NCBI GenBank assembly: GCA_947493325.1
Contig: CANLQI010000001.1
Span: 376,501-440,500, forward strand
Length of the DNA stretch: 64,000 nt
Origin: an uncultured Sphingomonadaceae bacterium
GTDB taxonomy: Bacteria; Pseudomonadota; Alphaproteobacteria; Sphingomonadales; Sphingomonadaceae
Direction of reading: 5' to 3'
The position numbers and the translations under genes are program-made. Each line of letters opens with the position of its first letter. The stretch's first letter is position 1. The notes under the pieces are model-generated. The model did not search any database. It saw nothing but the letters and a program-made list of their open reading frames with translations, and had not been told where the DNA came from. Shown here piece after piece: positions 27,839-36,574 of this stretch.

Positions 27839-29239
27839 ATGTATCAGACAAACTTTTCCAAAATATTTCAACCGAATGTAGATACGCATATTTCTATGGC
27901 AGAGATTTTGGGTGCGTTCAGTTATGCACTTGACCTTACTCAGGGGCAACCCAAAGGCCATTGCATTCGTGTGTGCTGGATCGGAAGCCATATTGGCCAG
28001 GCTATAGGCCTGAATGAAACACAATTGTGGGAGCTTTATTATACCCTTTTGCTGAAAGATCTTGGATGTAGCAGCAATGCGGCGCGCATCTGTGAGCTTT
28101 ATCTGGCCGACGATCATGCTATCAAACATGATTATAAACTAATCGACGGCAGGAAAGCCAATGTTTTGAAATTTGTGTTGGGCCGCACCGCAAGCGGTGC
28201 CCCACTCAAACAACGTATTGGCGCGCTTGCGAATATTGTTAAAAATGGCGCAGACATAGAACGCTCGATGATCGCAACGCGATGTTCAAGAGGCGCCGAT
28301 ATTGCGCGTCGATTGCGTTTTTCAGACAGTGTTGCGGATGGTATTGCTGGACTTGATGAGCATTGGGATGGTTCCGGCTTGCCTGCGAAATTGAAAGGCA
28401 ATGAGATACCACTTTATTCACGTATTGCGCTTTTGGCTCAGGTAATAGATGTTTTCCAAATGGCCAATGGTGCAGAAGCTGCTTGCGAAGAAGTGGAAAG
28501 CCGTGCGGGAGGCTGGTTTGACCCTGCATTATGTGATGCTTTTTTGAACAACGTGAATAGTGATGATTTCTGGATAGAATTAAATGCGGACGATCTGGAT
28601 GCGAAAATATTCATGCTAGAACCCGCGCAAAACATTATTACGGTCGATGAGGATTATCTGGACGATATTGCTGATGCATTTGGCCGCGTGATTGATGCCA
28701 AAAGCCCTTATACCAGCGGTCATAGCGGGCGCGTAGGCACTTACGTCGAACAGATATGTATGCATTTAGGATATGATAGAGCGAACACCCGCAAATTGCG
28801 TCGAGCAGCGGTATTACATGATATTGGCAAGCTTGGTGTCAGCAACCTCATCCTTGATAAACCTGCTAAATTAGATAACGAGGAATGGAAAGTCATGCAA
28901 TCACATGCAAAACATACAGCAGATATTTTGAGTCATATTACCATCTTTAAGGATATGGCAATGATTGCGAGCGCGCATCATGAACGCCTTGACGGAAAAG
29001 GATATCCACACGGCGTCAATGCTGAGGACATTTGCATGGATACCCGTATTATTACGACTTGCGATTTTTTTGATGCCCTAACAGCCGACCGTCCCTATCG
29101 GGCAGCCATGTCGGTCACTAAGGCACTGGATATCATGCGGGCTGAAATAGGATCAGCAGTTGATGCAGAATGCTTTGCAGCATTGGAAGCAATAGTGTCT
29201 GATAACAAAATCGAAACTGCGCAAAGCGAGGCAGTCTAA
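27839..29239 (+). CDS. HD-GYP domain protein with tandem HD modules (c-di-GMP phosphodiesterase type)
   Basis: HD-GYP proteins hydrolyse cyclic di-GMP. The C-terminal module is complete: SGHSGRV, LHDIGKLGVSNLILDKPAKL, a HHERLDGKGYPHG block (GYP variant within GKGYP) and TCDFFDALTADRPYR. The N-terminal half is a degenerate copy: HCIRVCWIG, LLLKDLGCSSNAARI in place of an HD pair, and EHWDGSGLPAKLKGNEIPLY. No receiver or transmembrane domain is seen. Length is 466 residues; the start is uncertain because no clear ribosome binding site precedes ATG 27839, and ATG 27896 (MAEILGAFSYALDL) is an alternative. The stop lies within a hairpin shared with the convergent pirin gene. Confidence 0.88.
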   Translation: MYQTNFSKIFQPNVDTHISMAEILGAFSYALDLTQGQPKGHCIRVCWIGSHIGQAIGLNETQLWELYYTLLLKDLGCSSNAARICELYLADDHAIKHDYKLIDGRKANVLKFVLGRTASGAPLKQRIGALANIVKNGADIERSMIATRCSRGADIARRLRFSDSVADGIAGLDEHWDGSGLPAKLKGNEIPLYSRIALLAQVIDVFQMANGAEAACEEVESRAGGWFDPALCDAFLNNVNSDDFWIELNADDLDAKIFMLEPAQNIITVDEDYLDDIADAFGRVIDAKSPYTSGHSGRVGTYVEQICMHLGYDRANTRKLRRAAVLHDIGKLGVSNLILDKPAKLDNEEWKVMQSHAKHTADILSHITIFKDMAMIASAHHERLDGKGYPHGVNAEDICMDTRIITTCDFFDALTADRPYRAAMSVTKALDIMRAEIGSAVDAECFAALEAIVSDNKIETAQSEAV

Positions 29240-29252
29240 TAAAGACTGCCTC
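29228..29252. terminator. hairpin between the convergent HD-GYP and pirin genes
   Basis: GAGGCAGTCT (29228-29237) pairs with AGACTGCCTC (29243-29252) over a five-base loop, overlapping the HD-GYP stop codon. It may terminate transcripts from both sides; T-runs are weak. Confidence 0.6.
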
Positions 29253-29259
29253 TCTCAAT

Positions 29260-29979
29260 TTACTGCAAACCGATATCCGGCGTTTCCGCGAGCAGGAATT
29301 CGGCATCTTCGCCTGCTGTGATCGTCAGCGTTTCAACGTCTCTGATCGCTGCGCCATCACGTGCGTTTAGCGTGACGCCATTCACATCAACACTGCCCTT
29401 GGACACGACCAGATAAAGCGGCATATCGTCCGCAGCCTGATGCGTCAGGCTGTCGCCTGATTTCAGGGTCGCACCATATAGGCGGGCATCGGCGCGTATC
29501 ATTGCCGCTCCGGCAGCGACATCGTCATCATAGCCGCTGGCCAGTATTTCCAGTTTTCCGGCGCGTTCGCCCTTGGGGAAGACTTTGGTGTCCCAGCGGG
29601 GTTTGTCGCCGCGCGTACGGGGAATAACCCATATCTGGAACAGACGTGTTTCCTCATCCTCCATATTGAACTCGCTGTGCTGGACGCCTGTGCCCGCACT
29701 CATAACCTGAACATCGCCCGCTTCGGTGCGGCCTTCATTGCCCATGCTGTCGCGGTGGGTAATCGCGCCTTTACGGACATAGGTAATGATTTCCATGTCC
29801 TGATGCGGATGTGTCAGAAAACCGTTCTTCGCAGCAATTTCGTCATCATTCCATACCCGGACCGAACCCCAGGCCATGCGGGCATCGTCACGATATCCGG
29901 CAAAGGAAAAATGGTGCCGTGCATTGAGCCAGCCATGGTCAGTATGGCCCAAAGATGAAAATTCGCGTTTCTCAATCAT
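29260..29979 (-). CDS. pirin family protein (quercetinase-like bicupin)
   Basis: Bacterial pirins of the YhhW type are cupins that can show quercetin 2,3-dioxygenase activity. The 239-residue product has metal ligands H57 and H59 in LTHPHQDMEI, H101 in GTGVQHSEFN, and E103. I take ATG 29979 (MIEKREFSSLGHTDHGWLNA), preceded by AAAGGAAATT; the longer frame to 30015 adds a non-conserved leader. It is divergent from a LysR regulator 85 bases away, the common arrangement for a regulator and its target. Confidence 0.9.
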   Translation of the reverse strand: MIEKREFSSLGHTDHGWLNARHHFSFAGYRDDARMAWGSVRVWNDDEIAAKNGFLTHPHQDMEIITYVRKGAITHRDSMGNEGRTEAGDVQVMSAGTGVQHSEFNMEDEETRLFQIWVIPRTRGDKPRWDTKVFPKGERAGKLEILASGYDDDVAAGAAMIRADARLYGATLKSGDSLTHQAADDMPLYLVVSKGSVDVNGVTLNARDGAAIRDVETLTITAGEDAEFLLAETPDIGLQ

Positions 29980-30064
29980 GTTAATTTCCTTTCTGTTTGA
30001 ATTTAATATAGGCACGGACTATCGTTTCTAAAATAATCAATATAGAAAAGGATCGTTTCCATTA

Positions 30065-30961
30065 ATGCGCTTACCAGACTTTGAAGCCTGGGCCATATTT
30101 GCCGCAGTGGCTCAGCTCGGAAGTTTTACCGCGGCAGCAAAGGAGCTGAGCCTTGCCAAGGCAACCGTGTCCAAGGCCGTGACGCGCCTAGAGGAAGAAT
30201 TGGGCACGGCGCTATTCCACCGTACGTCGCGCCGGATCACGCTTTCGGGGGCAGGGCAGTCGTTGTTGCCATATGCTGAACGTATTCATGCAGAGGGCGC
30301 CGCCGCCATGGAAGCGGCTCATGACGAAGCGCAGATACTATCGGGCCGGGTCAAGCTGGCAGCACCGCTCAGTTTTGGCCTTGTCAATCTGGGCCCTGTG
30401 TTGGCGGATTTCATGGCAGCCTATCCCGATATAGAAATTGATCTTGATCTCAGGGACTCTCGCGTCGACTTGGTCGCGCACGGTGTGGATGTGGCTATCA
30501 GAATTGCTGCACTACCCGACAGCAGCTTGCGCGCCATTCGTTTGCGCGAAGTGAAACGCTATCTGGTCGCTGCGCCTGCATATCTGTCGGAATATGGCGA
30601 ACCGGAACACCCCGCACAGCTGAGCGCGCACCGCTGTTTTATCTATTCCAACTTGCCCAACCCCGATAATCAGCAATTTACCGGACCAAAGGGTGAAACA
30701 GTTTCTGTCAGGCCCAAATCGGTATTCCAGGCGAATAATAGCGATATTATGTTGCCCGCACTTGTTGCAGGACATGGCATAGCCGAACTGCCGGATTTCA
30801 TGTGTGAAACCGCGCTGGCAACAGGTGCGCTTCAGGTTATTCTGCCCGAGTGGATGAGCGCGCCACTCTATCTGAACCTTGTCATGCCGCCATCCCATTA
30901 CAGACCGGCGCGGGTTGAGGCCGTGATCGCATTCCTGCGACAGGCATTCAAAACGCCCTAG
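30065..30961 (+). CDS. LysR family transcriptional regulator
   Basis: The 298-residue protein has an N-terminal winged helix-turn-helix (about residues 5-64: FAAVAQLGSFTAAAKELSLA, KATVSKAVTRLEEELGTALF) and a LysR effector-binding domain. It is of the subgroup with HRTSRRITLSGAG and LDLRDSRVDLVAHGVDVAIR. Being divergent from the pirin gene, it most likely controls that gene and itself from the 85-base shared region. The effector is unknown. Confidence 0.92.
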   Translation: MRLPDFEAWAIFAAVAQLGSFTAAAKELSLAKATVSKAVTRLEEELGTALFHRTSRRITLSGAGQSLLPYAERIHAEGAAAMEAAHDEAQILSGRVKLAAPLSFGLVNLGPVLADFMAAYPDIEIDLDLRDSRVDLVAHGVDVAIRIAALPDSSLRAIRLREVKRYLVAAPAYLSEYGEPEHPAQLSAHRCFIYSNLPNPDNQQFTGPKGETVSVRPKSVFQANNSDIMLPALVAGHGIAELPDFMCETALATGALQVILPEWMSAPLYLNLVMPPSHYRPARVEAVIAFLRQAFKTP

Positions 30962-31405
30962 CTTCTATGAACGGCAAGACCTCGCCAGAGCTAGTCCGAC
31001 GAGGTCCCTTCAAACCCGATCCGGCAGATGGACGCGGGAGGATAGCGCCCCAATGCGCGGATGCGGGAACTGATATGTTATTTCAACTCTATATACGAAA
31101 CAAATCACATCTGGTTCCCGCATCTGTTTTGGATACGGCTTTATCCCATAGGGCAAACAGGCTGGGGCTCCATAAATAGCAAAAGGTGTGACATTTTGTC
31201 TGCATGGACGCCCTAAACCCGCAGAACGACTCGCTTTTGCGCGAGCAAATTGTGCTGATACATCCCCATAAAGCACGGATTTCTGCCACTTAATCCAAAA
31301 TTAACCTTTCTTATTCATATCTCTTATGGTTAATTATTTATAGGTATGAGCGTTTCGAGCAGAAGATTTGCAGACCTATATTGCGAATAAAGGGGCTGAT
31401 ACACA
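30962..31405. other. 444-base intergenic region upstream of ctrA
   Basis: No supported gene; short frames on both strands have no recognisable products. The region holds a GANTC site (31228-31232), a full CtrA box (31290-31304) and an AT-rich segment (31300-31350), and is best read as the ctrA control region. Confidence 0.6.
31290..31304 (+). promoter_or_regulatory. CtrA-binding site (TTAA-N7-TTAA)
   Basis: TTAATCCAAAATTAAC matches the full CtrA consensus TTAA-N7-TTAAC, 101 bases upstream of the ctrA start, which suggests autoregulation as known for Caulobacter ctrA. A GACTC (GANTC, CcrM methylation) site lies 60 bases further upstream at 31228-31232. Confidence 0.75.
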
Positions 31406-32107
31406 ATGCGCGTGCTACTGATTGAAGATGAACCGACAACGGCAAAAGCTATCGAGCTTATGCTCACTTCGGAAGGTTTTAATGTCTATACGACTGATCT
31501 GGGTGAAGAAGGGCTCGATCTGGGCAAGCTCTATGATTATGATATCATTTGCCTTGATCTGAACCTGCCTGATATGCACGGCTATGATGTCCTCAAAAAA
31601 CTGCGCGTGGCCAAGGTGCAGACGCCCGTGCTGATATTGTCGGGCGTTTCCGAAATGGACAGCAAAGTGCGTTCATTCGGTTTTGGCGCGGACGATTATG
31701 TGACCAAGCCGTTTCACCGCGATGAACTTGTTGCGCGGATACAGGCTGTCGTGCGGCGCTCCAAAGGACATTCGCAAAGCATTATCCGCACCGGCAAGCT
31801 TGCCGTAAACCTGGATGCCAAGACAGTCGAAGTCGATGGTGCACGCGTGCATTTGACGGGCAAGGAATATGCCATGCTCGAGCTATTGTCGCTACGCAAG
31901 GGTACGACGCTGACCAAGGAAATGTTCCTGAACCATCTATACGGCGGCATGGACGAACCCGAGCTCAAGATTATCGACGTTTTTATCTGCAAATTGCGCA
32001 AGAAACTGGCGCTCGCGTGCGGCGGTGAAAACTATATCGAAACTGTCTGGGGCCGCGGCTATGTGCTGCGCGACCCGAGCGCGGGCGAAGACAGCCAGGC
32101 CGCCTGA
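31406..32107 (+). CDS. ctrA: cell cycle response regulator CtrA
   Basis: CtrA is the master cell-cycle and motility regulator of Alphaproteobacteria. The 233-residue product matches CtrA along its length: receiver [20 protein letters not shown], phospho-acceptor D51 in [11 protein letters not shown], the conserved K in [12 protein letters not shown], and an OmpR-type DNA-binding domain with the strongly conserved [40 protein letters not shown] and [13 protein letters not shown]. It stands alone with a 444-base upstream region carrying a CtrA box. The Ala-Ala C-terminus resembles the ClpXP degradation tag of Caulobacter CtrA. Confidence 0.97.
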   Translation: MRVLLIEDEPTTAKAIELMLTSEGFNVYTTDLGEEGLDLGKLYDYDIICLDLNLPDMHGYDVLKKLRVAKVQTPVLILSGVSEMDSKVRSFGFGADDYVTKPFHRDELVARIQAVVRRSKGHSQSIIRTGKLAVNLDAKTVEVDGARVHLTGKEYAMLELLSLRKGTTLTKEMFLNHLYGGMDEPELKIIDVFICKLRKKLALACGGENYIETVWGRGYVLRDPSAGEDSQAA

Positions 32108-32127
32108 AACCGGTCTGACAGTCAGGT

Positions 32128-33516
32128 TTAGCGGTTGCGCTGCGGCAGACCGGCAAACGTAATGATGCTCTCCTTGCCATTCCCGGCAACAGCTGCCACA
32201 CCAAAGAAATGATCATCAACTATAATACCCGGCAGTTTAACTTCTGTCTGGGCGGTATTTGTGACATTCATGCTATTCGTCCAGCCGCGTGTGTCATTGC
32301 GCCGCCAATATATGCGGTATCCTGCCGCGCCTTCTACCGGTGTCCATTTGACGATAGTGTCTGATGTCACCGCACCGCCAAGTTCGGCTTCTTGTGGCGC
32401 ACGGGGCGCATTTGCGAGTTGCCTCACTACTTCGATATTCAGCTCAGTAACGCGCCGCAGGTAGGTAAAGTCCATCTGGTCGATCGTATCGCCATATACG
32501 ATACCGTTTTCTGTGCGCAGATCCTGATGCTGCGCCTTGTAGTTTTCTACACCTACGGTGAAGCGGATGGCAGGTATTCCTGCTTCTAGCGCAGGCAGAT
32601 GATCGCCGCCTCTGCGAAAACGGTCCGGGCGGCGCACACCGAAAACGTCCAGCCCGAACTGTGCATTACCTTCCGCCGTACGCTTGATATAACGCATAAG
32701 CGCGCGTGACGGTCCGTCATCCTCTCCGCCGCTGCCGCGCCGCGCCATCGCTTCTGGAAGGCTTTCTGAGGATCGAATGCCTTCGCTGAATACGCGGACC
32801 ACATCGTCTACGACACGGCCATCATTACCCAGCGTATTGCCCACCATGTCATTATTCAAGAAGGCGGTCACATTCCACCCACGGGCCTTAGCAGTATCGA
32901 CTAGAAGACGTGCACCCCACAGGCCCTGTTCCTCGCCTGTGAGCGGCGCGTATATGATAGTCGCATCATGTTTTTCTTTCGAAAGTATACGCGCCGCTTC
33001 TAATGCTAGCGCGACGCCGGAGGCATCATCATTTGCACCCGGGGCATCATCAGTGAAATTTAGAGGGTCGGTCACCCGGCTATCGAGATGCGCAGCGATG
33101 ATGATAACGTGGTCCCATCCCATTCGCCCCATCTGAATACCGAGTACGTTTTCGACGATTACACCGTCAGGCGCACGCGCGCCGGTAAATTTGCGGGCAA
33201 TGCGCTCGACCTTTATGCACTCTGCGCAGCTTGCGCCAATTTTGTTGAATTCCTGTTCTACCCAGCGCCGTGCCGCGCCAATACCGCGGGTAGGGTGGTC
33301 AGGGGATGACAGGGTATGGCGGGTTCCGAAACTGACCAGTTTTTCGACATAGGCTTTCAGATTCTGTGCATCTGCCGGGCCAGTTGAGGCTGGCGGTGCC
33401 ATTGTGGGCACGGTGGCCGTGGGCGAATCGTTCGGATTATCGGCATCTTGCGCGGCGAGGTGACTTGCGGGCACAGCGGCCAGCAATAGCGAAGCGGTAA
33501 GGATTGTTTTTCTCAT
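32128..33516 (-). CDS. secreted M28-family zinc metallopeptidase
   Basis: The 462-residue product has a signal peptide (MRKTILTASLLLAAVPASHL, cleaved near AAQD) and an M28 aminopeptidase domain. Zinc-ligand motifs are AAHLDS (H143), PGANDDASG (D163/D164), TGEEQGLWG with the catalytic Glu (E195) and its ligand partner, a later Asp in NNDMVG and a C-terminal His in the QHQD region. A fibronectin-like C-terminal part (about 385-455) follows. I chose ATG 33516; the frame runs to 33606 but the signal peptide starts here. It acts outside the cytoplasm, probably on peptides. Confidence 0.9.
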   Translation of the reverse strand: MRKTILTASLLLAAVPASHLAAQDADNPNDSPTATVPTMAPPASTGPADAQNLKAYVEKLVSFGTRHTLSSPDHPTRGIGAARRWVEQEFNKIGASCAECIKVERIARKFTGARAPDGVIVENVLGIQMGRMGWDHVIIIAAHLDSRVTDPLNFTDDAPGANDDASGVALALEAARILSKEKHDATIIYAPLTGEEQGLWGARLLVDTAKARGWNVTAFLNNDMVGNTLGNDGRVVDDVVRVFSEGIRSSESLPEAMARRGSGGEDDGPSRALMRYIKRTAEGNAQFGLDVFGVRRPDRFRRGGDHLPALEAGIPAIRFTVGVENYKAQHQDLRTENGIVYGDTIDQMDFTYLRRVTELNIEVVRQLANAPRAPQEAELGGAVTSDTIVKWTPVEGAAGYRIYWRRNDTRGWTNSMNVTNTAQTEVKLPGIIVDDHFFGVAAVAGNGKESIITFAGLPQRNR

Positions 33517-33562
33517 GCCTGGGAAAATGACGCAAATGGACACGCGGCACAAGCTTATTGTG

Positions 33563-34363
33563 TCAGTCCGCGCCCGTTTGCAAAAACCAGCGGTCAGTGC
33601 CTTCAAGACCGATTGCAGTCAGAATACCGCTTTCATATGCACCGGTATCAATACCGATGCGCCCGCGGCGTTCGTCCACGTCTTCGCTGATGGTGTGACC
33701 ATGGACAATCATCTTGTCATGTTTGTGATCCTTGCGCAGGAAATCACCGCGTATCCAGCGTACATCTTTCGAGACCTGCTCCTCTATAGGCACGCCGGCG
33801 CGCACGCCCGCATGCACAAAAGCATAATCTCCGATCACGATTAAGTCTTCGAACGCGGATATAAAATCAGCGTGATCCTGAGGGACCAGAGCAGGCAGGC
33901 GTTCCGCCAGTTCTTCCATTTCCATACCGCAATATTTGTTAAAGGGAAGGCCATAACTCAATATGGTCTCCTGCCCGCCGACACGCGAAAAAAACCGGAC
34001 TTTCTTGACATCACCGGTGAGCGCATGAAGGAACATTTCCTCATGGTTGCCCATCAGGAAGCGGACTTTGTCGCTTTCACGGGCAAGCTCCATCGCGCGC
34101 TCGATAACGCCGGCACTGTCCGGGCCGCGGTCGACCAGATCACCCAGAAAAATAAGCTGCGTATCGGCATTTTTGCGCGCGGCCACATCCGCATCAATTT
34201 TTTCCAGCAACTCGTCAAGCAGATCAAGCCGGCCATGTATATCGCCAATGGCATACACACGTTTGCCCGCTGGCAAAGAAGGTGCGGATTTTCCCTTGCG
34301 CTTCTTTTTGCGCTTTTTGTCGCTTGGCGACGTATTGAACAGGTTACGTAAAAACGAAGTCAA
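33563..34363 (-). CDS. PPP-family metallophosphatase (serine/threonine phosphatase-like)
   Basis: All PPP motifs are present: YAIGDIHGRLDLL, IFLGDLVDRGPDS, FLMGNHEEMFL, FVHAGVRAGV and IVHGHTISED. Such proteins act as protein phosphatases or as diadenosine tetraphosphatase-like enzymes. A Lys/Arg-rich stretch (KKRKKKRKGK) precedes the domain. The frame is open to 34558, but that part overlaps phzF; the best start after the phzF stop is TTG at 34363 (encoding MTSFLRNLFNTSPSDKK), so the start is uncertain. It is the last gene of the pdxH-phzF run. Confidence 0.85.
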   Translation of the reverse strand: MTSFLRNLFNTSPSDKKRKKKRKGKSAPSLPAGKRVYAIGDIHGRLDLLDELLEKIDADVAARKNADTQLIFLGDLVDRGPDSAGVIERAMELARESDKVRFLMGNHEEMFLHALTGDVKKVRFFSRVGGQETILSYGLPFNKYCGMEMEELAERLPALVPQDHADFISAFEDLIVIGDYAFVHAGVRAGVPIEEQVSKDVRWIRGDFLRKDHKHDKMIVHGHTISEDVDERRGRIGIDTGAYESGILTAIGLEGTDRWFLQTGAD

Positions 34364-34424
34364 CTTGATTATCCGGTCAGTATTGGGGTGAGGCCATGAT
34401 TTAGCATCATGAACAGGTGCGCCT

Positions 34425-35225
34425 TTACGGCATATTAAACTGACCTTCAACCACTGTAAAACATGCGCCTGATAAAATGGCTTTTTCACCATCAAGTCTG
34501 CAGCCGACATGTCCGCCGCGTGTGCTCGCCTGATAAGCGGAAAAATGATCGCGGCCAAGCTGTGCTGCCCAGAAAGGTGTAAGGACGCAGTGCGCGGAGC
34601 CTGTTACGCTGTCTTCATCAACGCCTGCACCCGGCACGAATACGCGGCTTATGACATCGGTGTCTGTGCCCGGCGCCGTGCAGATAAATTGCCATTTATC
34701 GCCGCAGTCTTTCAGGGCGGCCATATCCGGTTCCAATTCCAGCACTTCTTCGGGCGTGTTATACATGAACAAAGCATAGCGGCCATCGTGAAAATAGGTT
34801 TCAGACGGCGTTTTACCAAGGGCAGTAACGGCCTGTTCCAGCGGCTTGGGTGAAGGCGCATAGGCAGGCAACGCCATGTGATACATATCGCCATCTTTGC
34901 TGACTTTCAGAACACCGGCTTCGCGGGTACGGAAATGCACGGTACGCAGGTCAGGCGTCATGGACAGCACAACATGTCCGCTGGCAAGCGTCGCGTGACC
35001 GCAAAGCGCAATCTCACATTCCGGTGTAAACCAGCGCAGCTCATAATGTGTTTCCCCGCTTTCGTCAGGGACAATATAGGCTGTTTCCGCAAATTTATTC
35101 TCTTCGGCAATGGCTTGCAGCACATCATCATCCAGCCAGCTATCGAGCGGAATGACCGCCGCCTGATTGCCGGCAAAAGGCTTTGCGGCAAAGGCATCAA
35201 CGTGGAAATAGGGATATGCGGCCAT
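34425..35225 (-). CDS. PhzF family isomerase/epimerase-like protein
   Basis: The 266-residue product has the PhzF twofold fold. The N-terminal FHVDAFAAKPFAGNQAAVIP, the catalytic Glu in EENKFAETAYI (about residue 45), FTPECEIALCGHATLASGHV and a C-terminal GVDEDSVTGSAHCVLTPFW block are visible. Proteins of this family outside phenazine clusters act as isomerases of unknown substrate, and no phenazine genes are near. It lies downstream of pdxH with a 29-codon frame filling the gap. Confidence 0.9.
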   Translation of the reverse strand: MAAYPYFHVDAFAAKPFAGNQAAVIPLDSWLDDDVLQAIAEENKFAETAYIVPDESGETHYELRWFTPECEIALCGHATLASGHVVLSMTPDLRTVHFRTREAGVLKVSKDGDMYHMALPAYAPSPKPLEQAVTALGKTPSETYFHDGRYALFMYNTPEEVLELEPDMAALKDCGDKWQFICTAPGTDTDVISRVFVPGAGVDEDSVTGSAHCVLTPFWAAQLGRDHFSAYQASTRGGHVGCRLDGEKAILSGACFTVVEGQFNMP

Positions 35226-35226
35226 T

Positions 35227-35316
35227 TTAAGTGTCTTTCAGTTTCTTACCCAGCCATACAGCAGGTATATTCTTAAAGTCTTTGGCATGGCCCAACAGGC
35301 CGATATGCACAAGCAT
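35227..35316 (-). CDS. possible 29-residue ORF between pdxH and phzF
   Basis: The gap of about 100 bases between pdxH and phzF is almost filled by a frame beginning MLVHIGLLGHAKDFKNIPAV and ending in KKLKDT, one base before the phzF start. The composition is protein-like, but no ribosome binding site is evident and no family is recognised. It could be a leader peptide, a decayed gene end or chance. Confidence 0.25.
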   Translation of the reverse strand: MLVHIGLLGHAKDFKNIPAVWLGKKLKDT

Positions 35317-35326
35317 TTCGTGCGGC

Positions 35327-35908
35327 CTATGGATAGAGCAGCCCTTCGGACCAATTTTCGCCGCTATGCACAAAAAGACGGCGTTCGTGCAGGCGGTGTT
35401 CGCGGTCTTGCCAAAACTCCATGCGTTCCGGTGTGACACGGTAACCCGACCAATGCGGCGGGCGCGTTACGTCTTTGCCTTCAAATCGGCGCTGCATGGC
35501 TTTGAACCGATCCATGAATATTTCACGGTTTTCCAATTTGTGTGACTGGTCCGATGCCCATGCCCCCAGTTGTGAGTCCCGCCCGCGTGAGGCGAAATAG
35601 GCATCTGCCGTATCGGCGCTGACGGGGGAGACACTGCCTTCTATCCGGATTTGACGGCGCAGCGATTTCCAGTGAAACAAAAGCGCAACATGCGGGTTTC
35701 CGGCAAGTTCCATGCCTTTGCGGCTGGTCAAATTCGTATAGAATATAAAACCGTCCGCATCATGGCCTTTCAGCAGCACCATACGCGATGAAGGCTGGCC
35801 CTGCGCATTGACCGTGCTCAGGGCCATTGCGTTGGAATCATTCAATTCGCTTTTCCGCGCTTCGTCATACCAGCTTTGGAAGAGTTCAAACGGGTCCGTC
35901 TGCGTCAT
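35327..35908 (-). CDS. pdxH: pyridoxamine 5'-phosphate oxidase
   Basis: PdxH makes pyridoxal 5'-phosphate from PNP or PMP with FMN. The 193-residue product shows NAMALSTVNAQGQPSSRMVLLK, FIFYTNLTSRKGMELAGNP, ALLFHWKSLRRQIRIEGSVS, SQLGAWASDQS and the closing RPPHWSGYRV, FWQDREHRLHERR and LYP. ATG 35908 (MTQTDPFELF) follows AGGAAGGACAAAT, better than the upstream in-frame ATG at 35926. It heads a minus-strand run with phzF and the metallophosphatase. Confidence 0.96.
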   Translation of the reverse strand: MTQTDPFELFQSWYDEARKSELNDSNAMALSTVNAQGQPSSRMVLLKGHDADGFIFYTNLTSRKGMELAGNPHVALLFHWKSLRRQIRIEGSVSPVSADTADAYFASRGRDSQLGAWASDQSHKLENREIFMDRFKAMQRRFEGKDVTRPPHWSGYRVTPERMEFWQDREHRLHERRLFVHSGENWSEGLLYP

Positions 35909-36059
35909 ATTTGTCCTTCCTGGCATTCAGGTGCATTATATCAATAAAACACTGCCATGGCGCGCGATTTTGCGCTAATGATGATTTTTGGCAACCTGTT
36001 TGCCAGCACCTATGTAAAAAGGCTAGCGAAACAGACGCGAAAACAGGGGGATTTTTGAC

Positions 36060-36509
36060 ATGTGGGAACAGCTATTTTCCATCGCCAATATAATGGCGTT
36101 GTTATCCTGGGCCGTGCTGATATTCATGCCGCGGCATGAAACGGTGCTGCGCGGTCTATTCTACGGTCCTGTGTTTCTGCTCGGCCTTACATATCTGACA
36201 TTAATGGTGATGGTGCTGGGCGGATTTGTCCCCACAGACGGCAAAATGGATTTCGGGTCCATTGCCGGGGTGCGTTCCATATTCGATAGCGATATTGGCG
36301 TTGTCATCGGCTGGATACATTATCTGTGCTTTGATCTGTTTGTGGGGCTCTGGGTTGCGCGCAATGCAGATATCCATGGCATCAACCGGTTCATTCAGGC
36401 GCCCATACTGGCGCTGACTTTCATGCTCGGCCCGATTGGATTGGTCACCTATATTATCGTTCGCTGGTTGATGCGCAAAGGGCATATTACCGGGCATGTC
36501 CCGGCTTGA
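36060..36509 (+). CDS. ABA4-like (DUF4281) membrane protein
   Basis: The 149-residue protein with about four transmembrane segments matches the ABA4-like family: MWEQLFSIANIMALLSWAVL, a FDLFVGLWVARNADIHGINR block and the C-terminal LTFMLGPIGLVTYIIVRW. Plant ABA4 takes part in neoxanthin synthesis; the bacterial role is unknown, though a carotenoid link is plausible in a pigmented sphingomonad. GGGGGA lies eight to twelve bases before the ATG. Confidence 0.82.
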   Translation: MWEQLFSIANIMALLSWAVLIFMPRHETVLRGLFYGPVFLLGLTYLTLMVMVLGGFVPTDGKMDFGSIAGVRSIFDSDIGVVIGWIHYLCFDLFVGLWVARNADIHGINRFIQAPILALTFMLGPIGLVTYIIVRWLMRKGHITGHVPA

Positions 36510-36574
36510 CGGACACAGTATAAACCCCATTTACGTAGTATAAACAAAGCATAGAGAGACGGAAACGAGTATTT

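Noticed and set aside
30967-31179. 70-codon plus-strand frame after the LysR gene
   Set aside because: Translation has no protein-like pattern, and it begins directly after the LysR stop without a ribosome binding site.
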